Shown here: piece by piece, positions 9,346 through 17,775 of the stretch
How the letters are laid out: each line of letters starts with the position of its first letter
How positions within the stretch are numbered: position 1 is the stretch's first letter
Assembly: GCF_000174195.1 (NCBI RefSeq)
Contig: NZ_ACFY01000143.1
Location: forward strand, 1 to 39,342
Direction: 5' to 3'
Source: Roseburia inulinivorans DSM 16841
GTDB taxonomy: Bacteria > Bacillota > Clostridia > Lachnospirales > Lachnospiraceae
DNA length: 39,342 nucleotides
Translations under genes and position numbers: made by a program
The notes under the pieces: model-generated
Databases searched by the model: none
Seen by the model: only the letters and a program-made list of their open reading frames with translations
What the model was told of the DNA's origin: nothing

Positions 9346-9493
9346 GTCCCATTATACCGTATTTGTTTTGCAGTCACCTGCATATTTGCCGGCATATCTC
9401 GCACTGGGAAGTACGAAAGGGCGTCCGCCGAATTTTCGATAACCCTTTTCCTCGTTAACCTGTGTATGGTCGTCCTCACAGGTACATGGCGCT
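9346..9493 (-). ncRNA. glmS ribozyme-riboswitch (GlcN6P-activated self-cleaving leader)
   Basis: Read on the minus strand, the glmS leader contains the conserved ribozyme core in order: AGCGCC (9493-9488), a P2 arm of ACCTGTG / CACAGGT, TTAACGAGG, GGGTTATCGA, then TCGGCGGACGCCC. A TTCCCA...TGGGA closing stem with an inner GCAGGTGACTGC hairpin (P4/P4.1 region) follows. This matches what I know of the Bacillus and Thermoanaerobacter glmS ribozymes. Cleavage should fall between A at 9493 and G at 9492. Glucosamine-6-phosphate acts as the cofactor, and the cut message is degraded. The core lies about 55 nt upstream of the glmS start codon. I could not pick a clear sigma-A promoter upstream. Confidence 0.95.
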
Positions 9494-9591
9494 AGAAGAG
9501 AAACCTAAATGTCTGCAATCAGTCACAGACAGGATCGCATATCTGAAAATATAAACCTTATTCGATTATCAATGTGCTATATATATTGTAA

Positions 9592-9627
9592 ATGCCTTCA
9601 TAAATGCTGCTACATCTATGAAGGCAT
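9592..9627 (-). terminator. Terminator hairpin of ilvE
   Basis: A perfect 11-bp stem, ATGCCTTCATA / TATGAAGGCAT (9592-9602 with 9617-9627), lies just after the ilvE stop. On minus it is followed by a short AU-rich tail (TTTACAATATAT). The rest of the 380-base gap between ilvE and glmS is the glmS leader and ribozyme. Confidence 0.6.
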
Positions 9628-9673
9628 CTATAACATGATTACTATACTATGATATGTGAAAAATGTCCAGAAG

Positions 9674-10739
9674 TTATTTTACTTCTACTGTCCAGCCATA
9701 TTTATCCGGGATTCTTCCCCACTGGATGCCGGTTAAGGTATCATATAATTTCTGTGTCAGTTCTCCAATTTCAAAGTTGTTGACTGTCACAACATCATCT
9801 TTGTAACGAAGTTCTCCAACTGGTGAGATAACGGCTGCTGTACCTGTACCGAATACCTCTTCCAATGTACCGTCATGTCCGGCTTTCATCAGATCATCTA
9901 CGGAAAGTCTTGTCTCATTTACTTTGTAGCCCCAGTCACGGAGCAGATGGATCATGGAATCTCTTGTAACACCCGGAAGAACGGTTCCTTCGATTGGTGC
10001 TGTGTAGATTTCACCGGCAATCTTGAACATGATGTTCATGGTTCCAACTTCCTCTACATATTTACGATGCTCACCATCTAACCAGAGAACCTGTGCATAA
10101 CCAAGTTTTTCTGCTTTCACCTGTCCCAGAATAGAACCTGCGTAGTTACCACCACATTTTGTAAAGCCTGTACCACCTTTTACGGCACGGACAAGTTCAT
10201 CCTCAACCAGAATCTTAACCGGATTAAGACCTGCTGCATAGTAAGCACCTACCGGACAGCAGATAATCATAAACTTGTATGCGTTTGCCATATGTACGCC
10301 GAGTGCTGCTTCTGTTGCAAACATAAATGGTCTGATATAAAGGGAAGTGTTTGGTTCAGATGGAACCCAGTCAGCTTCTACTTTTACAAGTGCTTCCACT
10401 GCTTCGACAAACATATCAACCGGGAATTCCGGCATGCAAAGTCTTGCGTTGGAATTGATCATTCTCTTTGCGTTCATCTCTGGACGGAACAACTGGATTT
10501 TGCCTTCTGCCGTACGGTATGCTTTCATACCTTCAAATGTTTCCTGTGCATAGTGAAGTGTCACACATGCCGGATCCATTGTGATAGGTCCTTCCGGAAC
10601 GATTCTTGCATCTTTCCATCCGTCTTCTTTTGTCCAATCCATGACAAACATGTAATCTGTCATATACTTACCAAAACCAAGATTCTTCTGGTCTGGTTTC
10701 TCCTTTAATACCGGTCTTTTTTTCAAATCTGATATCCAT
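9674..10739 (-). CDS. ilvE: Branched-chain amino-acid aminotransferase, frameshifted at codon 7-10
   Basis: IlvE transfers amino groups between glutamate and the 2-keto acids of Leu, Ile and Val. The body matches Bacillus YbgE/YwaA-type enzymes: FGKYMTDYMFVMDW, FEGMKAYR, the PLP lysine in GFTKCGGNYAGS, and EVFGTGTAAVISPVGEL. As written, the good start (ATG at 10739, AAGGAGG 5-6 nt upstream) reads MDIRFEKKTG and hits a stop after 23 codons. The enzyme frame joins at ...RPVLKEKPDQ. Dropping one A from the A7 run (10717-10723), or one G from 10711-10715, restores a single 354-residue protein of normal length. The uninterrupted frame from 10786 has no ribosome site and starts at or before the predicted transcription start, so it is an unlikely real start. 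Either a sequence error or a real mutation. Confidence 0.85.
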
Positions 10740-10750
10740 AATATCCTCCT

Positions 10751-10773
10751 TTTCCCATTACACTTTTGGGAAA
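10751..10773 (-). promoter_or_regulatory. Small hairpin just upstream of the ilvE ribosome site
   Basis: TTTCCCA / TGGGAAA (7 bp, 9-nt loop) lies directly 5' of AAGGAGG on the minus-strand transcript. It could stabilise the leader or tune access to the ribosome site. No known riboswitch class is recognised. Confidence 0.35.
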
Positions 10774-10788
10774 TTAACTTTGACAACC

Positions 10789-10817
10789 ATTATGATACTT
10801 TCTTTTTTTCATGTCAA
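10789..10817 (-). promoter_or_regulatory. Sigma-A promoter of ilvE
   Basis: On the minus strand TTGACA (10817-10812) is separated by exactly 17 bases from CATAAT (10794-10789). This places the transcription start near 10782, about 43 nt before the ATG at 10739, and argues against a start codon at 10786. Confidence 0.8.
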
Positions 10818-10902
10818 GATTATTCCGAAGCCTTATGTTATGTATAACTATTAGTTATTATCTGTTTTATTTTCTATAACCTGATTTTATTTTCTTTTTC
10901 AA

Positions 10903-10931
10903 GTGACTTTTCCACTCTCCTGTAATATAAT
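10903..10931 (+). promoter_or_regulatory. Sigma-A promoter of the flavin-reductase-like gene
   Basis: GTGACT (10903-10908), 17-base spacer, then a perfect TATAAT (10926-10931), 35 bases before the start codon at 10967. It is divergent from the ilvE promoter about 90 bp away. Confidence 0.7.
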
Positions 10932-10966
10932 AAAACTACCTAAAAAAATTATGAGAGGTGATCCCT

Positions 10967-11473
10967 ATGCATACATTTCAGCCAATTCCAGTTGACATGC
11001 TGGACATGAATCCATTTACAAAAATCGGCAAAGAATGGGCGCTGCTCACAGCCGGAAATAAACAGGAATCCAATACAATGACCATTAGCTGGGGCGGTGT
11101 TGGTGTTTTATGGGGCAAAAATGTTGTCTATGTTTTTGTCCGTGATTCCAGATATACCAAGGAACTGATCGATGCCGGAGACTTTTTCTCCCTTACATTT
11201 GTAAGTGACCAGTACCATGATGCCTTGAATTACTGTGGCTCCCATTCCGGTCGAAACGAAGATAAGATTGCAAATGCAGGTCTTTCCGTGGACTACCGCC
11301 ATGGAATCCCATACATTGACGAGGGAAATCTCGTCTTGGTATGTGAAAAAATGTCTGCTACCAGAATCACGGATGATTCCTTCCTTGATTCCGAGATTGC
11401 TGACAAATGGTACAAAGACGGTGACATGCACACCATGTACGTTGGTCAGATCATTGATGTGCTCGCAAGATGA
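10967..11473 (+). CDS. Flavin reductase-like (FMN-binding split-barrel) protein
   Basis: A 168-residue single-domain protein of the flavin reductase-like fold, expected to bind FMN and reduce it or another small molecule with NAD(P)H. Family-typical stretches are NPFTKIGKEWALLTAGN (about 15-31), SNTMTISWGGVGVLWGKN, and VFVRDSRYTKELIDAGDFFSLTF. The start is ATG 10967 with AGAGGTG 6 nt upstream. A GTG at 10958 lies inside that ribosome site and is rejected. The gene is monocistronic: own promoter upstream, terminator at 11526-11596 downstream. Physiological partner unknown. Confidence 0.85.
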   Translation: MHTFQPIPVDMLDMNPFTKIGKEWALLTAGNKQESNTMTISWGGVGVLWGKNVVYVFVRDSRYTKELIDAGDFFSLTFVSDQYHDALNYCGSHSGRNEDKIANAGLSVDYRHGIPYIDEGNLVLVCEKMSATRITDDSFLDSEIADKWYKDGDMHTMYVGQIIDVLAR

Positions 11474-11525
11474 TCATTTCTGCTAAGCTCTGATTTTTTT
11501 GCAAAACGCTGCATTCCTAAATCAC

Positions 11526-11596
11526 AAAAGCCTCCCGGCAAAAATGATCCGGATTGCCTTTCATTGCAATTCCCTCATTTTTATCGGGAGGCTTTT
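11526..11596. terminator. Bidirectional terminator between the flavin reductase-like gene and glyA
   Basis: AAAAGCCTCCCG (11526-11537) pairs with CGGGAGGCTTTT (11585-11596). On plus it is followed by more T residues; on minus the left arm supplies TTTT. The 47-nt loop is unusually long for a terminator and contains no obvious second stem. Confidence 0.8.
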
Positions 11597-11645
11597 TTTA
11601 CTCATGAAGCAGATAACCACTTCTTATTCGACAAAAAAATTTATT

Positions 11646-12884
11646 TTATTTCAATGGATATTTCTCTGTCAAAGATTTCACGATTGCCTTTGCCTTGTCG
11701 GCTGCCGGCTCACCCTCTTTGATCATCACTGCGATTGCCTCTGCGATCTGATCCATATCATCCGTGTTTAATCCGCGGGAAGTTACCGCCGGAGTTCCAA
11801 GACGTACACCACTTGTCACAAATGGAGATTTCGGATCGTTTGGAATGGTATTCTTATTGCAGGTAATGTTGACGGAATCCAGAAGTTTCTCAACTGCTTT
11901 TCCGGTAAGATCATAATTGGTCAGATCTACGAGCATGAGGTGATTGTCTGTTCCACCGGATACGATCTTAATTCCACGATCCATCAGTCCCTTGCAGAGT
12001 GCCTGTGCGTTGTCAATAATATTCTGCTGGTAAACCTTAAATTCCGGCTGCAATGCCTCTTTGAAGCAGACTGCCTTGGCTGCGATCACATGCATCAGTG
12101 GTCCGCCCTGAATGCCCGGGAAAATTGCCTTGTTAAAGTTATATTTGTCCGCAACTTCCTGACTGCTTAAAATCATTCCACCTCTCGGTCCGCGCAATGT
12201 CTTGTGTGTCGTGGTCGTCACAACGTGTGCATATGGAATTGGGCTTGGATGAAGTCCTGCTGCCACAAGTCCTGCAATATGCGCCATATCGACCATGAGC
12301 ACTGCACCACATGCGTCTGCAATCTCACGGAATCTCTTGAAATCAATGGTTCTCGCATAAGCGGATGCCCCTGCAATGATCATTTTTGGTTTACATTCCA
12401 TTGCAAGTCCTTCCACTTTATCATAATCAATGAATCCCTCGTCATTGACACCATATGGTACTACATGAAAATAAGTTCCGGAAAAATTGACCGGAGAACC
12501 ATGTGTCAGATGTCCACCATGGTCTAAGTTCATTCCCATGATCGTATCACCCGGTTTTAAAATTGCAAACTGCACCGCCATATTTGCCTGCGCACCGGAA
12601 TGTGGCTGCACATTGACATACTCACACCCAAATAATTCTTTTGCGCGCTCTCTTGCCAGTTCTTCCACAACGTCCACGCACTCGCAGCCACCGTAATATC
12701 TCTTTCCCGGATAACCTTCCGCATATTTATTCGTCAGGACACTTCCCATTGCTGACATAACCGCCGGGCTTACCCAGTTTTCGGATGCGATCAGCTCAAT
12801 ATGACTGTTCTGTCTGTCAAGTTCATCGGTAATTGCCTGTGCGACTTCTATATCCACTGCCTGAATATCTTCTAATGTGTACAT
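11646..12884 (-). CDS. glyA: Serine hydroxymethyltransferase
   Basis: GlyA interconverts serine and glycine while charging tetrahydrofolate with a one-carbon unit, using PLP. The 412-residue length is standard. Visible landmarks are [21 protein letters not shown], the [17 protein letters not shown] block, the PLP lysine in [16 protein letters not shown] (near residue 226), and [14 protein letters not shown] near the end. ATG 12884 has AAGGAGG 7 nt upstream and its own sigma-A promoter. It is transcribed as a single gene toward the shared terminator. Confidence 0.97.
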   Translation of the reverse strand: MYTLEDIQAVDIEVAQAITDELDRQNSHIELIASENWVSPAVMSAMGSVLTNKYAEGYPGKRYYGGCECVDVVEELARERAKELFGCEYVNVQPHSGAQANMAVQFAILKPGDTIMGMNLDHGGHLTHGSPVNFSGTYFHVVPYGVNDEGFIDYDKVEGLAMECKPKMIIAGASAYARTIDFKRFREIADACGAVLMVDMAHIAGLVAAGLHPSPIPYAHVVTTTTHKTLRGPRGGMILSSQEVADKYNFNKAIFPGIQGGPLMHVIAAKAVCFKEALQPEFKVYQQNIIDNAQALCKGLMDRGIKIVSGGTDNHLMLVDLTNYDLTGKAVEKLLDSVNITCNKNTIPNDPKSPFVTSGVRLGTPAVTSRGLNTDDMDQIAEAIAVMIKEGEPAADKAKAIVKSLTEKYPLK

Positions 12885-12920
12885 AAACTCCTCCTTGTCT
12901 TCCGCCAGATTTTAAACTTC

Positions 12921-12949
12921 ATTATAAAGGACTTTCTGAAAATATTCAA
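12921..12949 (-). promoter_or_regulatory. Sigma-A promoter of glyA
   Basis: Minus strand: TTGAAT (12949-12944), 17-base spacer, perfect TATAAT (12926-12921), about 37 bases before the start codon. Confidence 0.75.
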
Positions 12950-13000
12950 TTGCTAATTTATTTTTCTATTTCTTATAAAACATCGCAAACCATGCATTGA

Positions 13001-13282
13001 TCACATCCCAAATCCATGCATATTCCCGATCAATGCCGCGATGCATATCTGCAAGATCAGGATAAGTGGCATTCCCACCACAAAATACCAGTGCTTTGTC
13101 TTATGATGAAACAGATACATGCCGACCCACGTTCCGGCACTGCCGCCTAAAATGCTCACAAGGAAAAGTGTTTTTTCCGATATCCGCCACGTATGATGCC
13201 GCGCCTTGCTTTTGTCCATTGCCATCACTGCGAGTCCAACAAGATTCATAATAATCAGATAGATCAAAAGTCCTTTTTGCAT
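13001..13282 (-). CDS. DUF1294 small membrane protein
   Basis: A 93-residue hydrophobic protein with three likely membrane spans. It carries the family-typical MAMDKSKARHHTWRISEKTLFL (written here in part) and GGSAGTWVGMYLFHHKTKH signatures of DUF1294, also seen in B. subtilis YsdA. Function unknown. Start ATG 13282 has GGGAG upstream; a longer frame from 13324 lacks a ribosome site. It lies downstream of secDF but beyond a strong terminator. Confidence 0.85.
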   Translation of the reverse strand: MQKGLLIYLIIMNLVGLAVMAMDKSKARHHTWRISEKTLFLVSILGGSAGTWVGMYLFHHKTKHWYFVVGMPLILILQICIAALIGNMHGFGM

Positions 13283-13322
13283 TCTCCTGTCTCCCTTCGT
13301 TTTTTCTGTAAATGTGAAATGC

Positions 13323-13352
13323 AAAAACGGCCGCCAGAAGGCAGCCGTTTTC
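13323..13352 (-). terminator. Terminator of the secDF transcript
   Basis: On minus: AAAACGGCtGCC - TTCT - GGCgGCCGTTTTT, a GC-rich stem of about 12 bp with one mismatch and a T-rich tail, starting 11 bases after the secDF stop codon. Confidence 0.8.
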
Positions 13353-13363
13353 CTATTTCACAA

Positions 13364-15523
13364 CTATTTTGTTGCTTTATTTTTTCCTAAATGTACTTTC
13401 ATGACATACCACAGCTCTGTTGCGATGCAGATAGAAGAATAAGCACCACATACAAGACCTGCCATAAGTGGAAGTGAGAAATCGCGGATACTTGCCACAC
13501 CTAAAATGTAGAGCATCACAACCATGATAAAGGTCGTGATAGAAGTATTAATACTTCTGGACAATGTCTGTGTCAGACTCTTATTTGCAACTTCACGCAA
13601 TTCCTCCGCAGTCTGTTTTCCGGTCTTTAATGCCAGGTTCTCACGGATACGGTCAAAGATAACGATCGTATCATTGATAGAGTAACCTACGATGGTAAGA
13701 ACACATGCAATAAAAGTACTTCCTACAGAAATACGCACAAGTGCATATACTGTGATCACAACAAGAACGTCATGAACCAATGCAAGGATCGCACTTGCTG
13801 CAAATCTGATATCTTTAAAACGGAACCAGATGTAAAGTAACATAAAGATACAGGACACGATAACCGCTTTCAATGCATCGGAACGCATCTCACCACTGAT
13901 GGTAGAACTGATACTCTGGGAAGTGATGGTGGATGCATCCACATCACAATTTTCTGCCAGTGTATCTTCCAATTCCTGACGCTCATCAAGACTTAAGGTA
14001 CGTGTCTTAATTGTAACCTGTGTTGTTCCTTCTACTTTTGTTGCCTGCACATCGGAATCCCCGGTTACTTTTTCCACATAAGGAACGATGTCATTCTCGA
14101 TATCTTCGATGGTCATATCTTTGCCAAAATCAGCCGTTGTAGAAGTTCCACCCATAAAGTCAAGACCATAGTTCAATGCCTTGCCCTCTGTTGCGGAATG
14201 TACTCCCATACTGATCAGTCCGGCAGCGATAATGATACCGGAAATTGTAAAGAATACTGCTTTTTTTCCAATAAAATCAATGCTCTTTCTCTCTTTTGCA
14301 CGACCGTAAAGTTTTTCACTCTTAAGTCCCAATGCATACAGAGAATACAGAATGTATCTGGTCACAACCATTGCTGTAAAAAGGGAAAGGATGATACCGA
14401 TCATTAACGTATAGGCAAAACCTTTTACGGTACCGGAACCTAACGCCATAAGCACAACAGATGCGATCAGGGTTGTAATGTTACCATCTAAGATAGCTGA
14501 CATCGCTTTCTGGAAACCGATCTTCATAGATGTCTGGACCGATTTTCCGGTTGCGATCTCCTCGCGGATACGTGCAAATACGATAACGTTCGCATCCACC
14601 GCCATACCGATACCAAGGATAATACCTGCGATACCCGGAAGCGTCAGTGTAATATCAAATAAATATAAGGTTGCGATCACTAAAGTTGTATAAATTGCAA
14701 GCGCTAAGGATGCTGCAATACCCGGTACTGCGTACATCACGATCATAAATACCATGACGATCGCAAGTCCGATCGCACCTGCCTTTAAACTGGAGGCGAT
14801 CGCCTGGCTTCCCAACTGTGCTCCTACGACAGAGGACTCTAACTCGGAAAGCTGTAAAGAAAGAGAACCGATACGGATCTGGGTTGCCAGATTATCTGCC
14901 TCTTCAAAAGAAGACATTCCTGTGATCTGTGCTTCACCACCTGTGATTGCACTCTGCACCTGCGGATAACTGATCGTCTCCCCATCATATACGATTGGAA
15001 GGTTCTTGCCAATATTCTCGCTTGTTACTTCACCGAATATCTTTGCACCTTCGTCTGTTAACTTTAAAGATACAATATATTGTTTGTTTCCATATCTGTC
15101 GGTCGCTGTTGCTCCCTGAGCATCTTCCACCATGTCACCGGTCATGAAAACTGATCCATCCGGCATCTGGAACTCTAAAGATCCCGGATTTCCAAGATCC
15201 TCTAAAATCTCATTTGCATCCTGCACACCAGGGATCTCAACCGTAATTCTGTCGTCTCCAACCTGATATACGGAAGCTTCTGTACTGTAACTGTCTACAC
15301 GTTTCTGAAGTTTATAAATGGTATCACTCATATCTTCAGCACTTGGATTCTCGTCCACTACCTGATAAGTAATGGAAACACCACCGGAGAGATCCAGTCC
15401 CAGAGGAATTGACATATCTTCGCCGACTCCAGTGGATGAAAGAATAATTGATGCATAATAGGCAAGTCCCACAAACGCTGCAAGGATCACTGCCAGTATG
15501 ACTGCTGCTTTACTCTTCTTCAT
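13364..15523 (-). CDS. secDF: Fused protein-export membrane protein SecDF
   Basis: SecDF uses the proton-motive force to pull translocating preproteins out of SecYEG. The 719-residue protein has the SecD half first: N-terminal membrane segment, GLDLSGG in the P1 head region (about 43-49), and the membrane core with GIAGIILGIGMAVDANVIVFARIREE. The SecF half follows with GLDFMGG and TIVGYSINDTIVIFDRIREN (each signature given in part). Fused forms of this length are common in Firmicutes. It begins 13 bases after scfB, without room for a promoter, so it is co-transcribed with the SCIFF maturase. Confidence 0.95.
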   Translation of the reverse strand: MKKSKAAVILAVILAAFVGLAYYASIILSSTGVGEDMSIPLGLDLSGGVSITYQVVDENPSAEDMSDTIYKLQKRVDSYSTEASVYQVGDDRITVEIPGVQDANEILEDLGNPGSLEFQMPDGSVFMTGDMVEDAQGATATDRYGNKQYIVSLKLTDEGAKIFGEVTSENIGKNLPIVYDGETISYPQVQSAITGGEAQITGMSSFEEADNLATQIRIGSLSLQLSELESSVVGAQLGSQAIASSLKAGAIGLAIVMVFMIVMYAVPGIAASLALAIYTTLVIATLYLFDITLTLPGIAGIILGIGMAVDANVIVFARIREEIATGKSVQTSMKIGFQKAMSAILDGNITTLIASVVLMALGSGTVKGFAYTLMIGIILSLFTAMVVTRYILYSLYALGLKSEKLYGRAKERKSIDFIGKKAVFFTISGIIIAAGLISMGVHSATEGKALNYGLDFMGGTSTTADFGKDMTIEDIENDIVPYVEKVTGDSDVQATKVEGTTQVTIKTRTLSLDERQELEDTLAENCDVDASTITSQSISSTISGEMRSDALKAVIVSCIFMLLYIWFRFKDIRFAASAILALVHDVLVVITVYALVRISVGSTFIACVLTIVGYSINDTIVIFDRIRENLALKTGKQTAEELREVANKSLTQTLSRSINTSITTFIMVVMLYILGVASIRDFSLPLMAGLVCGAYSSICIATELWYVMKVHLGKNKATK

Positions 15524-15536
15524 TGTTTTTTCCTTC

Positions 15537-16913
15537 CTATTCTTCGTCTGCCTCGGCAGCCTTAATCATGATCGCGCATTCGATACGCTTTTTCTGAAGT
15601 GCACATCCGATGTCGTATGCATTATGGATATCTCCATGGAAATTATAGGAGTTTGCTGCACATCCGCCACTGCAATAAAATTTTGCAAAACAATTACGGC
15701 ATTTTTCTTTCGCATAAACATTGCAGCACTTAAATTCATCACAGATATCCTGACGCTTGATACCCTCGTCCACATTGCCAAGTAAGAAATCTTCGTTTCC
15801 TACAAACTGATGGCATGGATAAAGGTCACCCCAAGGTGTCACTGCCAGATACTCTGTTCCTGAACCACAGCCGGAAAGACGTTTTGCCACGCACGGTCCA
15901 CCCTCCAGATCTATCATAAAATGGAAGAAGTTGAAATCATTTCCATTTTTATGTCTCTTTACCATCTCAGCAGCCAGCTTGTCATATTCCTCATAAAGCT
16001 GTGGAAGATCTTCCTCACGGATCGCATAATCCTCGGTCGGCTGTGCCACTACAGGCTCTACTGAGATCTGTTTGAATCCAAGATCTGCCAGATGCAGCAC
16101 ATCATTGGAGAAATCAAGGTTATTGTGTGTGAAAGTACCTCTCACATAATACTTGTCCTGATTGCGGCTATCTGCAAATTTCTGGAACTTCGGCACGATC
16201 AGGTCATAGCTTCCTGCTCCCTTGCGGAATGGTCTCATATGATCATGGACTTCTTTTCTTCCGTCAATGCTTAAAACCACATTGCCCATTTCTTTGTTGG
16301 CAAATTCCATGATCTCATCATTTAATAAAACGCCGTTTGTAGTAAGTGTAAAACGGAAGTTCTTGTTGTGGATCTTCTCCTGCTCTCTTCCGTAGGCTAC
16401 GAGGTCTTTTACAACCTGCCAGTTCATAAGAGGTTCTCCACCAAAGAAATCCACCTCTAAGTTTCTTCTGTTACCGGAATTTGCGATCAGGAAATCCAAG
16501 GCTTTTTTACCGGTCTCAAAGGACATCAATGCCCTTCTTCCATGATACTCGCCCTCTTCTGCAAAGCAGTAACGACAGGCAAGATTGCAGTCATGTGCGA
16601 TATGTAAACAAAGGGCTTTTACAACGGTCGGACGCTTTTTGAAATCCATCATATAGTTTTCATAGGTGTCCTTTGTGAAAAGTTCCTCATTTTTGATCAA
16701 TGTCTGAACTTCGTCAATCGCTTCTTCTACTTCTTCTTTTCCATATTTGCCGGATAATGCAGTTACAATCTCTTCCGCAGAGGTATCTGCTACGTTCTCA
16801 CGTGCAGCATACATCTCAATGACATCATATGTCACATCGTCAACTACGTGGATTGCACCGCTGTTTACATCCAAAACAATATCATAGCCGTTGTTCTTAT
16901 ACTGATGAACCAC
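15537..16913 (-). CDS. scfB: Thioether cross-link-forming SCIFF peptide maturase (radical SAM/SPASM)
   Basis: This enzyme installs sulfur-to-carbon thioether bridges in the SCIFF precursor (ranthipeptide class; the characterised homologue is CteB). The 458-residue protein has an N-terminal peptide-recognition (RRE-like) region (about 1-80). The radical SAM cluster CNLACRYC follows, with Cys109, Cys113 and Cys116. The Cys-rich SPASM/twitch tail is CGSGTEYLAVTPWGDLYPC, then CCNVYAKEKCRNC and FYCSGGC (auxiliary Fe-S clusters). It begins with GTG at 16913; GAGG lies about 10 nt upstream. scfA lies directly upstream and secDF 13 bases downstream. Confidence 0.95.
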   Translation of the reverse strand: MVHQYKNNGYDIVLDVNSGAIHVVDDVTYDVIEMYAARENVADTSAEEIVTALSGKYGKEEVEEAIDEVQTLIKNEELFTKDTYENYMMDFKKRPTVVKALCLHIAHDCNLACRYCFAEEGEYHGRRALMSFETGKKALDFLIANSGNRRNLEVDFFGGEPLMNWQVVKDLVAYGREQEKIHNKNFRFTLTTNGVLLNDEIMEFANKEMGNVVLSIDGRKEVHDHMRPFRKGAGSYDLIVPKFQKFADSRNQDKYYVRGTFTHNNLDFSNDVLHLADLGFKQISVEPVVAQPTEDYAIREEDLPQLYEEYDKLAAEMVKRHKNGNDFNFFHFMIDLEGGPCVAKRLSGCGSGTEYLAVTPWGDLYPCHQFVGNEDFLLGNVDEGIKRQDICDEFKCCNVYAKEKCRNCFAKFYCSGGCAANSYNFHGDIHNAYDIGCALQKKRIECAIMIKAAEADEE

Positions 16914-16983
16914 TATAATATTTCCTCACTTTCTATCATCTTTTCCTCATAATATGTGCAATCATTACACATATCTATAACGT

Positions 16984-17018
16984 ACAAATGACCGCACGCT
17001 GCGCGAACGGTCGTTTGT
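16984..17018 (-). promoter_or_regulatory. Intercistronic hairpin between scfA and scfB
   Basis: ACAAATGACCG (16984-16994) pairs with CGGTCGTTTGT (17008-17018) with one G-T or A-C type mismatch; the loop is 13 nt and GC-rich. No T-run follows on minus. It likely stabilises the scfA message or lets a fraction of transcripts continue, giving more peptide than maturase. Confidence 0.6.
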
Positions 17019-17048
17019 GAGTGTCATTATTCACTTTTGAGTTAAAAC

Positions 17049-17189
17049 TTATTTGTTCTCGCAAGTCTGGTTTCCTACTGTGCAGGATGTCTTGCAGGCA
17101 GACTGGCAGGATGTCTGACATTCGCCGCATCCACCTTTTTTTACTGTGTTCTGTAATTTTCTAGTATTTAATGTTTTAACGTGTTTCAT
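17049..17189 (-). CDS. scfA: SCIFF (six-cysteines-in-forty-five) ranthipeptide precursor
   Basis: A 46-residue peptide starting MKHVKTLNTRKLQ, with six cysteines at 21, 24, 28, 32, 36 and 43. Its core is CGECQTSCQSACKTSC followed by TVGNQTC, almost exactly the conserved SCIFF sequence of Clostridia. The N-terminal part is the leader; the Cys-rich part is the substrate for scfB. The start at 17189 has AAAGGAG 7 nt upstream; a longer in-frame ATG at 17249 lacks one and overlaps the promoter. Biological role of the mature peptide is unsettled; quorum-type signalling and redox roles have been proposed for the class. Confidence 0.96.
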   Translation of the reverse strand: MKHVKTLNTRKLQNTVKKGGCGECQTSCQSACKTSCTVGNQTCENK

Positions 17190-17227
17190 GATTATTTCTC
17201 CTTTAAAAATCTTTTTCACTGCTTTAT

Positions 17228-17236
17228 AGTATAACA
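17228..17236 (-). promoter_or_regulatory. Extended -10 promoter candidate for scfA
   Basis: Minus strand TGTTATACT gives a TATACT -10 box with an upstream TG, about 40 nt before the scfA start. The -35 region (TTTTCT) is weak. This would allow scfA expression independent of the upstream membrane-protein gene. Confidence 0.45.
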
Positions 17237-17264
17237 CATAGTTTTTCATAAGAAAAGCATTTTT

Positions 17265-17657
17265 TTAACTGATCATGCCGCCGGCAGTTCCCGCACACGC
17301 ACAGAGCACCCAGGTTGTGATCATTTTCACCGGTTCAATGCCTGCTCCCCCCTTTATGATCAGTGAGACGGCAAACAAAATTCCAAAATAAACCGTTCCT
17401 GCCACAAATCCCCAGAGGAACTTTTTATCCCTGATCTTTTTTCCCATCAGAATGCCTCCAGTCAGCCCCGTTATGATATAAATAACGATCACTGCCACTT
17501 TGACAACTGCCTCCGAGAGCTCCAGCCGGTATAAAAGCAATGCCAGAAGCAATAACAATAACGCACTTATGATAAACATGATAAAAACAACCATTGCCAA
17601 CACTTTTGCCGGGTTTTCCTTTGCATCTCTCGCCCTTAATCTCAATCCTGTTCCCAA
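17265..17657 (-). CDS. TIGR04086-type membrane protein next to SCIFF
   Basis: A small hydrophobic protein, about 130 residues if TTG 17657 is used. It has four predicted membrane spans (about 20-43, 50-72, 82-103, 110-130), with the family-like GGILMGKKIRDKKFLWGFVAGTVYFGIL (quoted in part) and GMIS end. I recognise it as the Firmicutes TIGR04086 family, often found beside SCIFF genes. The start is unresolved: no ATG precedes the first membrane span, and candidates are TTG at 17657 or 17645, or an internal ATG before the first span. Function unknown; a role in SCIFF export or localisation is only an inference from position. Confidence 0.75.
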   Translation of the reverse strand: MGTGLRLRARDAKENPAKVLAMVVFIMFIISALLLLLLALLLYRLELSEAVVKVAVIVIYIITGLTGGILMGKKIRDKKFLWGFVAGTVYFGILFAVSLIIKGGAGIEPVKMITTWVLCACAGTAGGMIS

Positions 17658-17700
17658 TCCGCCACCGCCAGACTTTCACTTCTGTCTATATATATGAAGC

Positions 17701-17727
17701 AATCCGGATGCTTATGCGGATTTTTTT
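17701..17727. terminator. Short hairpin with T-run between lacX-like gene and the SCIFF locus
   Basis: AATCCG (17701-17706) pairs with CGGATT (17717-17722), followed on plus by T-rich sequence to 17727. The best U-tract is on plus, although no plus gene precedes it. It may mark the end of the epimerase transcript imperfectly. Confidence 0.35.
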
Positions 17728-17775
17728 CAAAGCCCGCTTATGTTATTCCGGGATAGATGAAATCTTTCTCCCTTT

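Noticed and set aside
9541..9600. Possible glmS promoter boxes (TTTACA, TTGATA, TATATT)
   Set aside because: Several overlapping AT-rich candidates, none with proper spacing and good matches in both boxes.
10786..10786. ATG at 10786 as the ilvE start
   Set aside because: It lies at or before the predicted transcription start, has no ribosome site, and the first residues do not resemble the family.
17425..17679. 84-codon GTG-start frame overlapping the TIGR04086-type gene
   Set aside because: It has no membrane-protein character matching the family and is out of frame with the hydrophobic segments; treated as a shadow.
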